Assembly (NCBI GenBank): GCA_963734125.1
Contig: CAVTGB010000029.1
Coordinates: forward strand, 24,615-88,614
Length of the DNA: 64,000 bases
Origin: DATARH01 sp963734125
GTDB lineage: Bacteria > Pseudomonadota > Alphaproteobacteria > ATCC43930 > CGMCC-115725
Direction: 5' to 3'
Shown: one piece after another, positions 52,832 through 61,160 of the stretch
Layout: the number at the start of each line of letters is the position of its first letter
Position numbering within the stretch: the first letter of the stretch is position 1
Program-made: the position numbers and the translations under genes
Notes under the pieces: generated by a model
The model's input: the letters and a program-made list of their open reading frames with translations, nothing else
Database searches by the model: none
Told to the model about the DNA's origin: nothing

Positions 52832-53818
52832 TCAGCGTTCGGTGAGTTTCAACTCGATCCGGCGATTGTGGCGAAAGGCCGCCTCGCTATTTCCGGGGTC
52901 GATGGGCTGGGTGTCGGCGAATCCGGCGGCGGCCAGCCGGTTGGGCGGTATGCCTTGCGCGATCGCGTAGCGCACGACCGAAATCGCGCGCGCCGTCGAC
53001 AGCTCCCAGTTCGAGGGAAACTCGGCGTTATTGATCGGCCGCCGATCGGTGTGGCCATCGACCCGCAGGACCCAGTTGATGTCCGGCGGAATCTTTGCCG
53101 AAATCTCCTGCAACGCGGCGATCACCGGGTCGAGCTGCTGTTTCGCTGTGTCGGCGAGCTCGGCGCTGCCCGGCGTGAACAGCACCTCTGACTGGAACAC
53201 AAAGCGATCGCCGACGATGCGGATATCGGGGCGATTGCCGATGATCTCGCGCAACCGTCCGAAAAACTCCGAGCGGTAGCGGGCCAGCTCCTGCACCTTG
53301 CTGGCGAGCGCCAGATTGAGCCGGCGCCCGAGGTCGGCAATCTGGGTCTGCTGGTCCTTGGCCTTGGCGTCGGAAAGATCGAGCGCGGCGGAGATCTGGG
53401 CCAGCTGCTCGCGCAAGGCGGCGATGGACGCCGTAAGCTCCTCGACCTGCGCGCGGGCTGCAGCGCTGGTCTGCTCTTCGGCGGCAAGCGCCTTCTCGGC
53501 CTCTTCAGCGCGCGCCAGGAGCGCGTTGCCCTCTCCCTCTTTGGCCTTCAACTGGGCGGCGAGACTGGCGCTGCTGGCGCGCAAATCGGCGTTGGCGGTC
53601 CGCTCCAACGCCAACAGATCGCCGAGTTCGCTGACCTGCTGCTGCAGCTCCTTCAATGCCTTGTCGCGCCCGCTCAGAGCGTCGGCGAGAAAGAACTGGC
53701 CGGCGGTGAACACCAACAGAATGAAGATGATCACCATCAACAATTGCGCCAGCGCGTCGACAAAGCCTGGCCAGATGTCGATGCCGGGGCGCCGCGAGCG
53801 GCGGCTGGCTAGGGCCAT
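52832..53818 (-). CDS. MotB/OmpA-like protein with long coiled coil
   Basis: A 328-residue bitopic protein. One membrane helix (about 22-42) is preceded by Asp21 in DIWPGFVDALAQLLMVIIF, in the place of the proton-binding Asp of MotB. A coiled coil of about 120 residues follows. The C-terminal OmpA/MotB peptidoglycan-binding domain (about 253-328) shows VDGHTDRRPINNAEFPSNWE and FRHNRRIELKL. I start at ATG 53818; 40 upstream codons shadow the next gene. It lies 19 bases after the MotA-like gene, so they are a stator-like pair. Confidence 0.88.
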   Translation of the reverse strand: MALASRRSRRPGIDIWPGFVDALAQLLMVIIFILLVFTAGQFFLADALSGRDKALKELQQQVSELGDLLALERTANADLRASSASLAAQLKAKEGEGNALLARAEEAEKALAAEEQTSAAARAQVEELTASIAALREQLAQISAALDLSDAKAKDQQTQIADLGRRLNLALASKVQELARYRSEFFGRLREIIGNRPDIRIVGDRFVFQSEVLFTPGSAELADTAKQQLDPVIAALQEISAKIPPDINWVLRVDGHTDRRPINNAEFPSNWELSTARAISVVRYAIAQGIPPNRLAAAGFADTQPIDPGNSEAAFRHNRRIELKLTER

Positions 53819-53837
53819 GATCGTCGATGCATGCGGG

Positions 53838-55037
53838 TCAGCGGCCGCCCTCCTCGGCAAGGGCGGCGATCGTGCGGGCGAGGAGCCGGATCTCGCCGCG
53901 CAGCTCCTGCACGCTCTGTACCCGGCCCTCGGCGACATCCTCGGTCAGCCGCGCCATATAGGCTTCGATGTTGCGCAGATGGGTGCGCAATACGTCGTCC
54001 TGGCCCAACGAGTTTTCGGCAACCGTGGCGAGCCGGGTCAAGGACGGCTTCAGCTCCATCTGGTTCTCCGCCAGCCGCTCCATCAGCGTTTGCCCGGCCT
54101 TCATGTGGTCGCCGAGGGTGCCGAGGCGGTCGGTCAGGCCAGTGAGGGTGGTGTTCGCGGCGATCCGGCCCTCTTCGCTGCGGGTGAGGATCCGCTGGAG
54201 GTTTTCCAGGCTGTCCGCGGTCTGTTCCATCAGCGCATAGAGATAGGCCGGCATCGAACCCTCGCCGCCATCGCCGAGCGGGCCCGAGGACAGCCTCGTA
54301 TAGGTCGACAGCCACTCCTCCAGATCATTGTAGAAGCGGTTTTGCGCCTGCCCGGCCTGCAGATCGAGAAAGCCGAGAACAAGGCTCCCGGCGAGGCCGA
54401 ACAGCGACGAACTGAATGCCGTCGCCATCCCGTGCAGCGGCGATTCGAGCCCCGATTTCAAATTGGCGAAGGCGTGAGTGAGATCGCTCGACCCGACGTT
54501 GAGCGCGCCGATGACGTCGCCGACCGAGCGAACGGTCTCCAACAGTCCGTAAAATGTGCCCAACAGCCCGAGAAACACCAGGACCCCGATCAGATAGCGC
54601 GAGGTCTCACGCGCTTCGTCGAGCCGCGAGGCGATGCCGTCGAGGAGCGTCTGCAGCGAGGTCGCCGACAGGCTGACCCGGCCGCTTTGGCGGCCGCCGA
54701 GCATCCGCGCCATCGGCGCCAAGAGCCGCGGCGCGGGGCCGGGCGGCGCGGTCAGATCGCGATCCGCCAGGCGCTCGCGAAAGCTGTCGATCCACTGGCT
54801 CGCCGGTCCGAGCAGCCATACCTGGCGAAAAATATAGACGGTGCCGGCAACGAGAATACCGAGGATGACGCCGTTGACCGCCGGGTTGCCCATGAAGAAG
54901 GTGCGCAGCGGGCCGCTCAGCGCATAGGCCAGTCCCGCGACCGCCAGCAGAAAGACGAACATCCGCACCAGGAAGCGGTGCGGGCCGGGCATGCTGCGCC
55001 GCTCTGGCTGCGCTGGCGCAGCGTCACGCTCAGCCAT
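53838..55037 (-). CDS. MotA/TolQ/ExbB-like proton-channel protein
   Basis: A 399-residue membrane protein with four hydrophobic helices (about 24-41, 55-72, 147-167, 206-226). The block ETSRYLIGVLVFLGLLGTFYG and AFSSSLFGLAGSLVLGFLDL match the MotA/TolQ/ExbB channel fold. The C-terminal 170 residues are cytoplasmic and helical, longer than in TolQ. I prefer ATG 55037 (MAERDAAPAQPERRS) over an in-frame upstream ATG. Paired with the MotB-like gene, it probably forms a stator or force generator. No flagellar, tol or ton genes are adjacent, so the role is unknown. Confidence 0.88.
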   Translation of the reverse strand: MAERDAAPAQPERRSMPGPHRFLVRMFVFLLAVAGLAYALSGPLRTFFMGNPAVNGVILGILVAGTVYIFRQVWLLGPASQWIDSFRERLADRDLTAPPGPAPRLLAPMARMLGGRQSGRVSLSATSLQTLLDGIASRLDEARETSRYLIGVLVFLGLLGTFYGLLETVRSVGDVIGALNVGSSDLTHAFANLKSGLESPLHGMATAFSSSLFGLAGSLVLGFLDLQAGQAQNRFYNDLEEWLSTYTRLSSGPLGDGGEGSMPAYLYALMEQTADSLENLQRILTRSEEGRIAANTTLTGLTDRLGTLGDHMKAGQTLMERLAENQMELKPSLTRLATVAENSLGQDDVLRTHLRNIEAYMARLTEDVAEGRVQSVQELRGEIRLLARTIAALAEEGGR

Positions 55038-55252
55038 GAGGGTCCTGAAGCGGTGTCGCATAACGCGCGCGCCCCGGGGCCGGGCTGGTGCGCGGCTGCC
55101 GGACGAGCGCTACCTCCATCGCGGATCATACTCCTCTATGCGCGGCCGGGGATACGCGCGCCGATCTCGCAAAGAGCCGGCGGAAGGTAGCCGATGGCGA
55201 TCGACGAGGACACCCAAATCTGCGCGCCACGACTGCCGCCCTCGCGCTGCCG

Positions 55253-56068
55253 TTATGTCGCAGCCGGAGCGGCCCGCATCGCCTCCTTGATCAGCGCTGC
55301 GAGCGGCAGATGGAGATGCCCGTTGGCGGCGAGCACGTCGCCCTTCGTCATCATCGCCTGGCCGCCGGAGAGGTCGCTGACAAAGCCTCCGGCCTCGCGC
55401 ACCAAGAGCAGCCCCGCGGCGATATCCCACGGCGACAGCCCCATCTCCCAATAGCCGTCATAGCGCCCGGCCGCGACATAGGCTAGATCGAGGGCGGCGG
55501 CGCCGAACCGGCGCACCCCGCTGGTCGCCGCCGCGACCCGGGCCAGCGTCTGGAAGTAGGCCGGCTGGTCGCCGCGCCCGCCGAACGGGATGCCGGTCGC
55601 GATCAGAGCGTCGCCCAGCTGACGCCGCGCCGACACCCTCAAACGACGGTCGTTGAGATAGGCACCGACGCCCTTCTCGGCCCAGAACATCTCGTCACGG
55701 GTCGGCTCGTAAACAATCCCGGCGATGATCTCGTCATCGCGTTCCAAGGCGACCGAGATCGCGAAATGGGGGATCCCGTGCAGGAAATTGGTGGTGCCGT
55801 CGAGCGGGTCAACGATCCAGCGGTGGTGCGGATCGGTTCCCTCGGTGGCACCGCCTTCCTCGAACAACAGCGCGTAGCCGGGGCGGGCGCGCATCAGCTC
55901 GGTTTTCAGCATGCGCTCGGCGCGCAGATCGGCGGTCGAAACAAAGTCGCCCGGCCCCTTGACCGAGACCTGCAGCTGCTCGACTTCGCCGAAATCGCGA
56001 TTGAGGCCGCGCGCCGCCTTGAGCGCGGCATTGGCCATGACGTTGATAACCGGCGAGCGTGTCGCCAC
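55253..56068 (-). CDS. suhB: Inositol-1-monophosphatase-family protein (SuhB-like)
   Basis: A 271-residue Mg-dependent phosphatase of the IMPase family. Metal-site motifs: ALLFEEGG (first Glu), IVDPLDGTTNFLHG (the DPxDGTxN motif) and GLSPWDIAAGLLLVREAGG (the WDxAAG motif). GTG start at 56068. It lies 12 bases after the efp stop on the same strand, so the genes may be co-transcribed, an order common in alphaproteobacteria. Activity on inositol phosphate is inferred; bacterial SuhB also acts in rRNA antitermination. Confidence 0.93.
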   Translation of the reverse strand: MATRSPVINVMANAALKAARGLNRDFGEVEQLQVSVKGPGDFVSTADLRAERMLKTELMRARPGYALLFEEGGATEGTDPHHRWIVDPLDGTTNFLHGIPHFAISVALERDDEIIAGIVYEPTRDEMFWAEKGVGAYLNDRRLRVSARRQLGDALIATGIPFGGRGDQPAYFQTLARVAAATSGVRRFGAAALDLAYVAAGRYDGYWEMGLSPWDIAAGLLLVREAGGFVSDLSGGQAMMTKGDVLAANGHLHLPLAALIKEAMRAAPAAT

Positions 56069-56079
56069 GACGGCTGTGC

Positions 56080-56646
56080 TCAGTCCTTCGCGCGTTCGAC
56101 GTAGGTGGCGTCGGCGGTGTTGACGACGATGCGGGTGCCGGCCTCGATAAATGGCGGGATCATCACGCGGCGGCCGTTTTCGAGCTTGCCGGGCTTGTAG
56201 GAGGAGGAAGCGGTCTGGCCGCGCACCACCGGATCGGCTTCGACGACCTCCATCACCACGCTCGGCGGTATCTCCACCGACAACGGCGTTCCCTCATAGA
56301 GCATGACCTTGCACACCATGCCGTCTTTGAGGAAATCGGCGGGATCGCCGATCAGCTCGCGCGGGACGCTGACCTGTTCGTAGCTGACGTTATCCATCAG
56401 GGTCGCATCGTCGCCTTCCATATAGAGAAACTGCATCTCCTTTTCGTCGAGCCGCACGCGCTCGACCGTCTCCTGGGTGCGAAACCGCTCGTTCAGCTTG
56501 TTGCCGCCGCGCAAATCCTTGAGCTCGACCTGGGCGAAGGCGCCGCCCTTGCCGGGCTGCACCAGCTCGCGCTTGACGACGAGCCACAGCTTGTTCTGAT
56601 GCTCGAGAACATTGCCGGGTTTGAGATCGATGGCGTTTATCTTCAT
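56080..56646 (-). CDS. efp: Translation elongation factor P
   Basis: A 188-residue factor that rescues ribosomes stalled at polyproline. Three beta domains: KOW-like N-domain (MKINAIDLKPGNVLEHQNKL), OB domain and a C-terminal OB domain ending GTRIVVNTADATYVERAK. Lys33, in QPGKGGAF, is the modification site. It carries Lys rather than Arg, matching the EpmA-type (beta-lysylation) system, and the epmA gene is divergent 105 bases away. Confidence 0.97.
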   Translation of the reverse strand: MKINAIDLKPGNVLEHQNKLWLVVKRELVQPGKGGAFAQVELKDLRGGNKLNERFRTQETVERVRLDEKEMQFLYMEGDDATLMDNVSYEQVSVPRELIGDPADFLKDGMVCKVMLYEGTPLSVEIPPSVVMEVVEADPVVRGQTASSSYKPGKLENGRRVMIPPFIEAGTRIVVNTADATYVERAKD

Positions 56647-56751
56647 GGCTGGTGTCTCGCCGCAGAAATTCGGGATTTGCCGGGTTTCCTACCAGCTTGC
56701 CAACACCGCGGAAAGCGGAATGCGCCAGAGGTCCGGGATCGGGAGGGGCGG

Positions 56752-57792
56752 ATGACGCCGCCATGGTGGCGACCCGACCGCCTGGCACAGCGCCGCGCCA
56801 ACCTCGACACGCGCGTGCGCATCCTCGGCACGGTGCGCGATTTCTTCGGTAACACCGGGTATCTCGAGGTCGACACCCCGGCCTTGCAGGTGAGCCCCGG
56901 GCTCGAACCGCACCTCAAGGCCTTCGCGACCCTGCTGCACGACCCGTTGGGCGGCGGCGCCCAGCCGCGCTATCTCCACACCTCGCCCGAATTCGCGATG
57001 AAGAAATTGGTGGCCGGCGGCCTGCCGCGGATCTGGCAACTGGCGCACGTCTATCGCGACGGTGAGCGCAGCGCGACACACCATCCGGAGTTCGCGATGC
57101 TCGAATGGTATTGCGCCGGCGCCTCCTACCGCGACCTGATGGAGGAGTGCGAAGCGTTGTTGCGTGCCGTCCAGAGCGCCTGCGGCGCCGAGGCGCTGCG
57201 TTGGCAGGGACGGAGCGCGGACGCACGCGCCCCGTGGCAGCGCCTCAGCGTCGCCGAAGCCTTCGCGCGGCACGCCGGGATCGACCTCCTGGCGACGGCC
57301 CCGCAGCCGGCGCGGCCCGATGCGGGATTGCTCGCGACGGCGGCGGCACGGATCGGCATCGCGCCACACCCGGGAGACGATTGGGAGAGCCTGTTCTTTC
57401 GCATCTTTCTCGAACGCATCGAGCCCAATCTCGGGATCGGCGCGCCGGCCATCCTTTACGATTACCCGCTGGCGATGGCCGCGCTGGCGCGCCCTAAGCC
57501 CGAGGACCCGCGCCTTGCCGAGCGCTTCGAAGTCTATGTGTGCGGCCTTGAACTCGCCAACGCGTTCGGCGAGTTGACCGATCCGGTCGAGCAGCGGCGG
57601 CGCTTTGAGGCCGACCAGGCAAGGAAGCAGGCGCTCTATGGCGAAACCTACCCGATCGACGAGAATTTTCTGGCGGCGCTCGAGCACGGGCTGCCGGAGT
57701 GCGCCGGGATCGCGCTCGGCTTCGACCGCCTGGTCATGTTGGCGACCGGCGCCGACCACATCGAAAAGGTGCTGTGGGCGCCGGTGGCATAG
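56752..57792 (+). CDS. epmA: EF-P lysine lysyltransferase EpmA (GenX/PoxA)
   Basis: A 346-residue class II lysyl-tRNA-synthetase paralogue that attaches (R)-beta-lysine to EF-P instead of charging tRNA. ATG 56752 follows GGGAGG. It lacks an anticodon-binding domain. Catalytic motifs: motif 1 region GYLEVDTPALQVSPG, motif 2 region IWQLAHVYRDGERSATHHPE and motif 3 GIALGFDRLVMLATGAD. It is divergent from efp. The lysine 2,3-aminomutase EpmB needed to supply the substrate is not in the window. Confidence 0.94.
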   Translation: MTPPWWRPDRLAQRRANLDTRVRILGTVRDFFGNTGYLEVDTPALQVSPGLEPHLKAFATLLHDPLGGGAQPRYLHTSPEFAMKKLVAGGLPRIWQLAHVYRDGERSATHHPEFAMLEWYCAGASYRDLMEECEALLRAVQSACGAEALRWQGRSADARAPWQRLSVAEAFARHAGIDLLATAPQPARPDAGLLATAAARIGIAPHPGDDWESLFFRIFLERIEPNLGIGAPAILYDYPLAMAALARPKPEDPRLAERFEVYVCGLELANAFGELTDPVEQRRRFEADQARKQALYGETYPIDENFLAALEHGLPECAGIALGFDRLVMLATGADHIEKVLWAPVA

Positions 57793-57800
57793 GGCAGCCC

Positions 57801-58532
57801 TCAGGGCAGCAACTCGGGCAGCGTGCGGATGATGCGGTCGGGGCGGATCGGCGACCCCTCCGGCAACCCCTGGCCATAGCCGTCATACCAGATCGCGTAG
57901 ATGCCGAGGCGCTGCGGCGCAACGACCTCCCATTCGAGATTGTCGCCGACCATCCAGGTCTCGTGTGCGCCGACGCCCAATGAGTGGAGGGCATGGGCGT
58001 AGGCGGCGTCCTCGGGCTTGCCGAAGCCGTGCTCGCCCTCGATCTGGATGTGGTCGAAGCGGTGCTCCAGGGCAAAGCGCCTGACCTTGGCGCGCTGCGG
58101 CGCGGCCGCGCCATTGGTGACGAGCGCGAGGCGAACGCCCAATTCCTTCAAGCGGTCGAGCGTCTCATGCGCGCCAGGGAACATGCTCAGTTCGGCGTGC
58201 TGCAGCTCGTTGAAGCGGTCGGCGATCGCGTCGCAAATCTCGGGGGGTGGCGGGGCGTGGCCACGCGCGGCAGTCAATTCGGCAAAGGCGTTGGCGACGA
58301 TGTGGCGGCGTGCCTCGCCAATGCGGTGGCGCCAGTGCTTATGACGCATCTCGTCGGCCCACAAGTATTTCGAATAGGCCTGCATCGCCTCGATGACGTC
58401 CTCGGGCGGGTGGGGCACGAGATGCTCGGCGAACTCGGCAATGACGCGCCGCCACTGCCCCGGCGACCGCCCGAACGCAGAGAGGATCGTGTCGTCGAGA
58501 TCGAAGAGAATGGCGCGCGGTAGGGTGGTCAT
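57801..58532 (-). CDS. HAD-superfamily hydrolase
   Basis: A 243-residue phosphatase-like protein. The four HAD motifs are present: LFDLDDTIL (nucleophile Asp and acid Asp), LALVTNGAA, FGKPEDAAY (Lys) and WMVGDNLEWEV (Asp). A helical cap domain (about 25-115) makes it a C1-type HAD such as phosphoglycolate phosphatase or YjjG-like nucleotidase. The substrate is unknown. It is convergent with epmA. Confidence 0.9.
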   Translation of the reverse strand: MTTLPRAILFDLDDTILSAFGRSPGQWRRVIAEFAEHLVPHPPEDVIEAMQAYSKYLWADEMRHKHWRHRIGEARRHIVANAFAELTAARGHAPPPPEICDAIADRFNELQHAELSMFPGAHETLDRLKELGVRLALVTNGAAAPQRAKVRRFALEHRFDHIQIEGEHGFGKPEDAAYAHALHSLGVGAHETWMVGDNLEWEVVAPQRLGIYAIWYDGYGQGLPEGSPIRPDRIIRTLPELLP

Positions 58533-58612
58533 AAGGGGAACATAGTTCGGAATGCCGCCGCTCTCAATCCGCAGGCAGGCCGAACTTGACGATCTATCAG
58601 CAAACCACCATC

Positions 58613-58630
58613 TTAGCTAGATTAGCTAGA
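58613..58630. promoter_or_regulatory. Tandem 9-base repeat upstream of the toxin-antitoxin genes
   Basis: Two exact copies of ttagctaga lie end to end, each with the palindromic core tagcta, ending 11 bases before the antitoxin start. Antitoxins of the Phd/YefM type commonly bind short palindromes at this position to autoregulate, so this is a likely operator. Confidence 0.5.
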
Positions 58631-58641
58631 GGCACACTGCG

Positions 58642-58878
58642 ATGAGCGAAATCGTCAACATGCATCAGGCCAAGACGTCGTTGTCGCGGCTTGTCGCGCG
58701 GGCGCTTGACGGCGAGGAGATCGTTATCGCGCGTAACGGCGAGCCGCTCGTCAAACTTGTGCCGATCCCCAAGGAACCCAAGCCGCGCGTGCCGGGGCGC
58801 TACAAAGGCAAGATCTGGATCGCCCCCGATTGCTTCGATCCGATGACAGAGGAGGAATTGGATCTGTGGGAGAAGTAG
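58642..58878 (+). CDS. Phd/YefM-family antitoxin
   Basis: A 78-residue antitoxin. The N-terminal DNA-binding part (MSEIVNMHQAKTSLSRLVAR, then ALDGEEIVIARNGEPLVKLV) is the classic PhdYeFM fold. The C-terminal tail (WIAPDCFDPMTEEELDLWE) is acidic and probably binds the toxin. It ends nine bases before the PIN toxin start and would autoregulate the pair through the upstream repeats. Confidence 0.93.
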   Translation: MSEIVNMHQAKTSLSRLVARALDGEEIVIARNGEPLVKLVPIPKEPKPRVPGRYKGKIWIAPDCFDPMTEEELDLWEK

Positions 58879-58887
58879 GACGAGTAG

Positions 58888-59262
58888 GTGCGCCTCCTGG
58901 TCGACAGTCATGCCCTTATTTGGTGGCGGGTGGGTTCTCCTGCACTTGGCGTCGCGGCCCGCAGTGCCATCGCGGATCCCGCAAACGAGGTACTGATCAG
59001 CATCGCCGCGCTGTGGGAACTTACGATCAAGGAATCCTCCGGAAAGCTGATCCTTCCCGACGCCCTCGAGACGATGGTGGCCGATGAGGGGTTTTCGGTT
59101 CTCGGGGTCACCTTCGCCCATCTGCGCTCGTTTGGACGCTTGCCGCGCCTCCACAGAGATCCGTTCGATCGAATGATGATCGCGCAATCGCTTGCCGACG
59201 GCCTTCCGATCGCTACCGCCGACCGGGTCTTCGCCGAGTATGGCGTGCAAATCGTGTGGTGA
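58888..59262 (+). CDS. vapC: VapC-type PIN-domain toxin
   Basis: A 124-residue PIN ribonuclease from a GTG at 58888. The acidic residues of the active site are visible: Asp6 (LLVDSHALIWW), Glu44 (AALWELTIK), Asp94 (DPFDRMMIAQS) and Asp112 (IATADRVF). It probably cleaves tRNA or other RNA when free of antitoxin. The antitoxin partner is Phd/YefM-like rather than VapB-like, a known combination. It converges on the hydantoinase B gene with four bases between stop codons. Confidence 0.94.
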   Translation: MRLLVDSHALIWWRVGSPALGVAARSAIADPANEVLISIAALWELTIKESSGKLILPDALETMVADEGFSVLGVTFAHLRSFGRLPRLHRDPFDRMMIAQSLADGLPIATADRVFAEYGVQIVW

Positions 59263-59266
59263 GCGC

Positions 59267-61004
59267 TCACCCCGCGCGCAGCCGCGCGGTCGCGGCGTGG
59301 TCGAGCGCGCCGTCGGCGAGGAGCGCGACCCGGTAGTTGACGCTCGGCGATGTCGCGGGTGATGAGGCCGTCGGCGACATCGGCGGCGACCTGGTCGGGG
59401 TCGCGCTCGGCGGGGTCGCCAAAGCCGCCGCCGCCGGGCAATTCGAGCCGGGCAAAATCGCCGCCTGGCACGGTCTGCCGGCCCTTCGGGCGGATCGGCT
59501 TTCCGGAGACCAGCGTTACCCGGCCGGGCGCGCCCATCCCGCCGCCGTCGCGGCCGCGCGCCGGGTTGTTGATCCGCTCGAAATTACAGAGGAGCGCGAC
59601 CGGCGCGCCGTCGGCCCCGCCCAATTCGATGATCTGGCCGAGGCCGCCGCGGAAGCGGCCGACCCCGCCCGAGCCTTCGCGGAACTCGCGGCGGCGGAAC
59701 ATCACCGGCGCGACCAATTCTGTGGCCTCCACGGGGATCGTGCGCACCCCGGAGGGAAACGCGGTGACATCGAGCCCGTCCTTGCCGGGCCGCGCGCCGG
59801 TGCCGCCGCAATGAAAGATGACGGTGCTGAACGGCGGAGTGTCGCTCGCCCTGCCGGCGCCGAACTCGTCCTCGACATCGGCGCCGCCATAGATCTGCGG
59901 GTTCCACAAGGAGGAGGCGCCCTCGGCCGGAACGCCGCCCGCCATCACCTGGTGCAGGCAGCCGAAGACAACGTCGGGCAGCATGTGCCCGACGGTGTGA
60001 CGCGCGGCGACGGCGCGAGGGCGCTTGACGTTGAGGAGGCACCCCTCGGGCGCGCTCGCGGTGATCGGCGCCAAGGAGCCGGCATTGTTCGGCACCTCGG
60101 GCGCGACCAGGCATTTGACGCCGAAGGCGGTGTAGGCGAGCGTGTAGTTCATCACGACATTGATGCCGAAGGCGCTCGCGGGCGAAGTACCGGTGTAATC
60201 GAGATGGATGTTGTCGGCGCTGATCGTCATCTCGGCGGCCAGCGTCAGCGGCCGGTCATAGCCGTCCATCGTCACGCTGTTCTTGTATTTGCCCGGTGCG
60301 AGCTTGCCGATCGCCTCGATCGTCGCCTGGCGCGAGGTTTCGATGATGTGCTCGCCAAGCCGGTCGAGATTGGCGATGCCGAACTCGTCCATCATGTCGA
60401 CGAGGCGCCGGCTGCCTTCGTCGTTGCAGGCGGCAAGCGCGTAGACGTCGCCCTCGACCTGCAAGGGTTCGCGCACATTGGCGCGGATGATGCGCATCAA
60501 GTCCTCGTTCATCCGGCCTTCGCGAGCCAGCGGCATCAGCGGGATCGCCAGCCCCTCCTCGAAGACCTGGCGGCCGTCCGGCCCCATCCCGAGCCCGCCG
60601 ATATCGACGACATGGACCGTGCTGGCGAAGAGCCCGACCGGGCGCCCGCGCAGAAAGGTCGGGCTGCACACGGTCAGATCATGGAGATGGCCGCAGGTCA
60701 GCCACGGGTCGTTGGTGATGTAGTGGTCGCCTTCCTTCATCAATTCGAGCGGGAAGGCGGCGAGGAAGTGCTTGACCGCGGCGGCCATCGAGTTGACGTG
60801 GCCGGGAGTGCCGGTCACCGCCTGGGCCAGCATGTTCCCGTCCTTGTCAAAGACCCCGGCCGAGAGATCGCCGGCCTCGCGCACCGGCGTCGAGAAGGCG
60901 GTGCGCATCAGCGTCTGCGCCTGTTCCTCGACGACGGCGATGAGCCTCGACCACATGATCTGCATGTGGAGTTGCGACAGCGCCGTGTTGGGGCGGGAGA
61001 GCAT
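59267..61004 (-). CDS. hyuB: Hydantoinase B / N-methylhydantoinase B-family protein, apparent frameshift near the 3' end
   Basis: A protein of about 580 residues, of the HyuB/acetone-carboxylase-related family that cleaves cyclic imides such as 5-oxoproline in ATP-dependent partnership with HyuA. Motifs include GDHYITNDPW, LTCGHLHDLTV, STVHVVDIGGLGMGP and GGGGFGDPAERDPDQVAADV. The family end, YRVALLADGALDHAATARLR, lies in another frame, with one extra base near 59338. As sequenced, the frame instead runs on to 58908, reading antisense through the toxin-antitoxin genes, which is not credible. ATG at 61004. No hyuA is present in the window. Confidence 0.85.
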
Positions 61005-61160
61005 GGGCGGGGTCCTCGCGGCCGGGCGACAAAGGTTATGTTACAGCAGATCCCGGTGACGTTGCACCACACCGTGGTCCTCGCGGCGGCGGGGACCCAT
61101 CGCCCGGCGTCCGTGCCGGCTGAAAAATGGGTCCCGGCCTGCGCCGGGAACCAGGACGTG

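Noticed and set aside
52832..55037. Zorya (ZorA/ZorB) defence system
   Set aside because: Only the MotA/MotB-like pair is present. No helicase, nuclease or ZorC/ZorE gene follows, and the neighbours are housekeeping genes.
56059..56751. N-terminal extension of EpmA
   Set aside because: It is antisense to efp, and a strong ribosome site and the family start lie at 56752.
58908..59266. C-terminal 120 residues of the long hydantoinase B frame
   Set aside because: They are antisense to the toxin-antitoxin genes, and the proper family C-terminus lies in another frame at 59267-59340.
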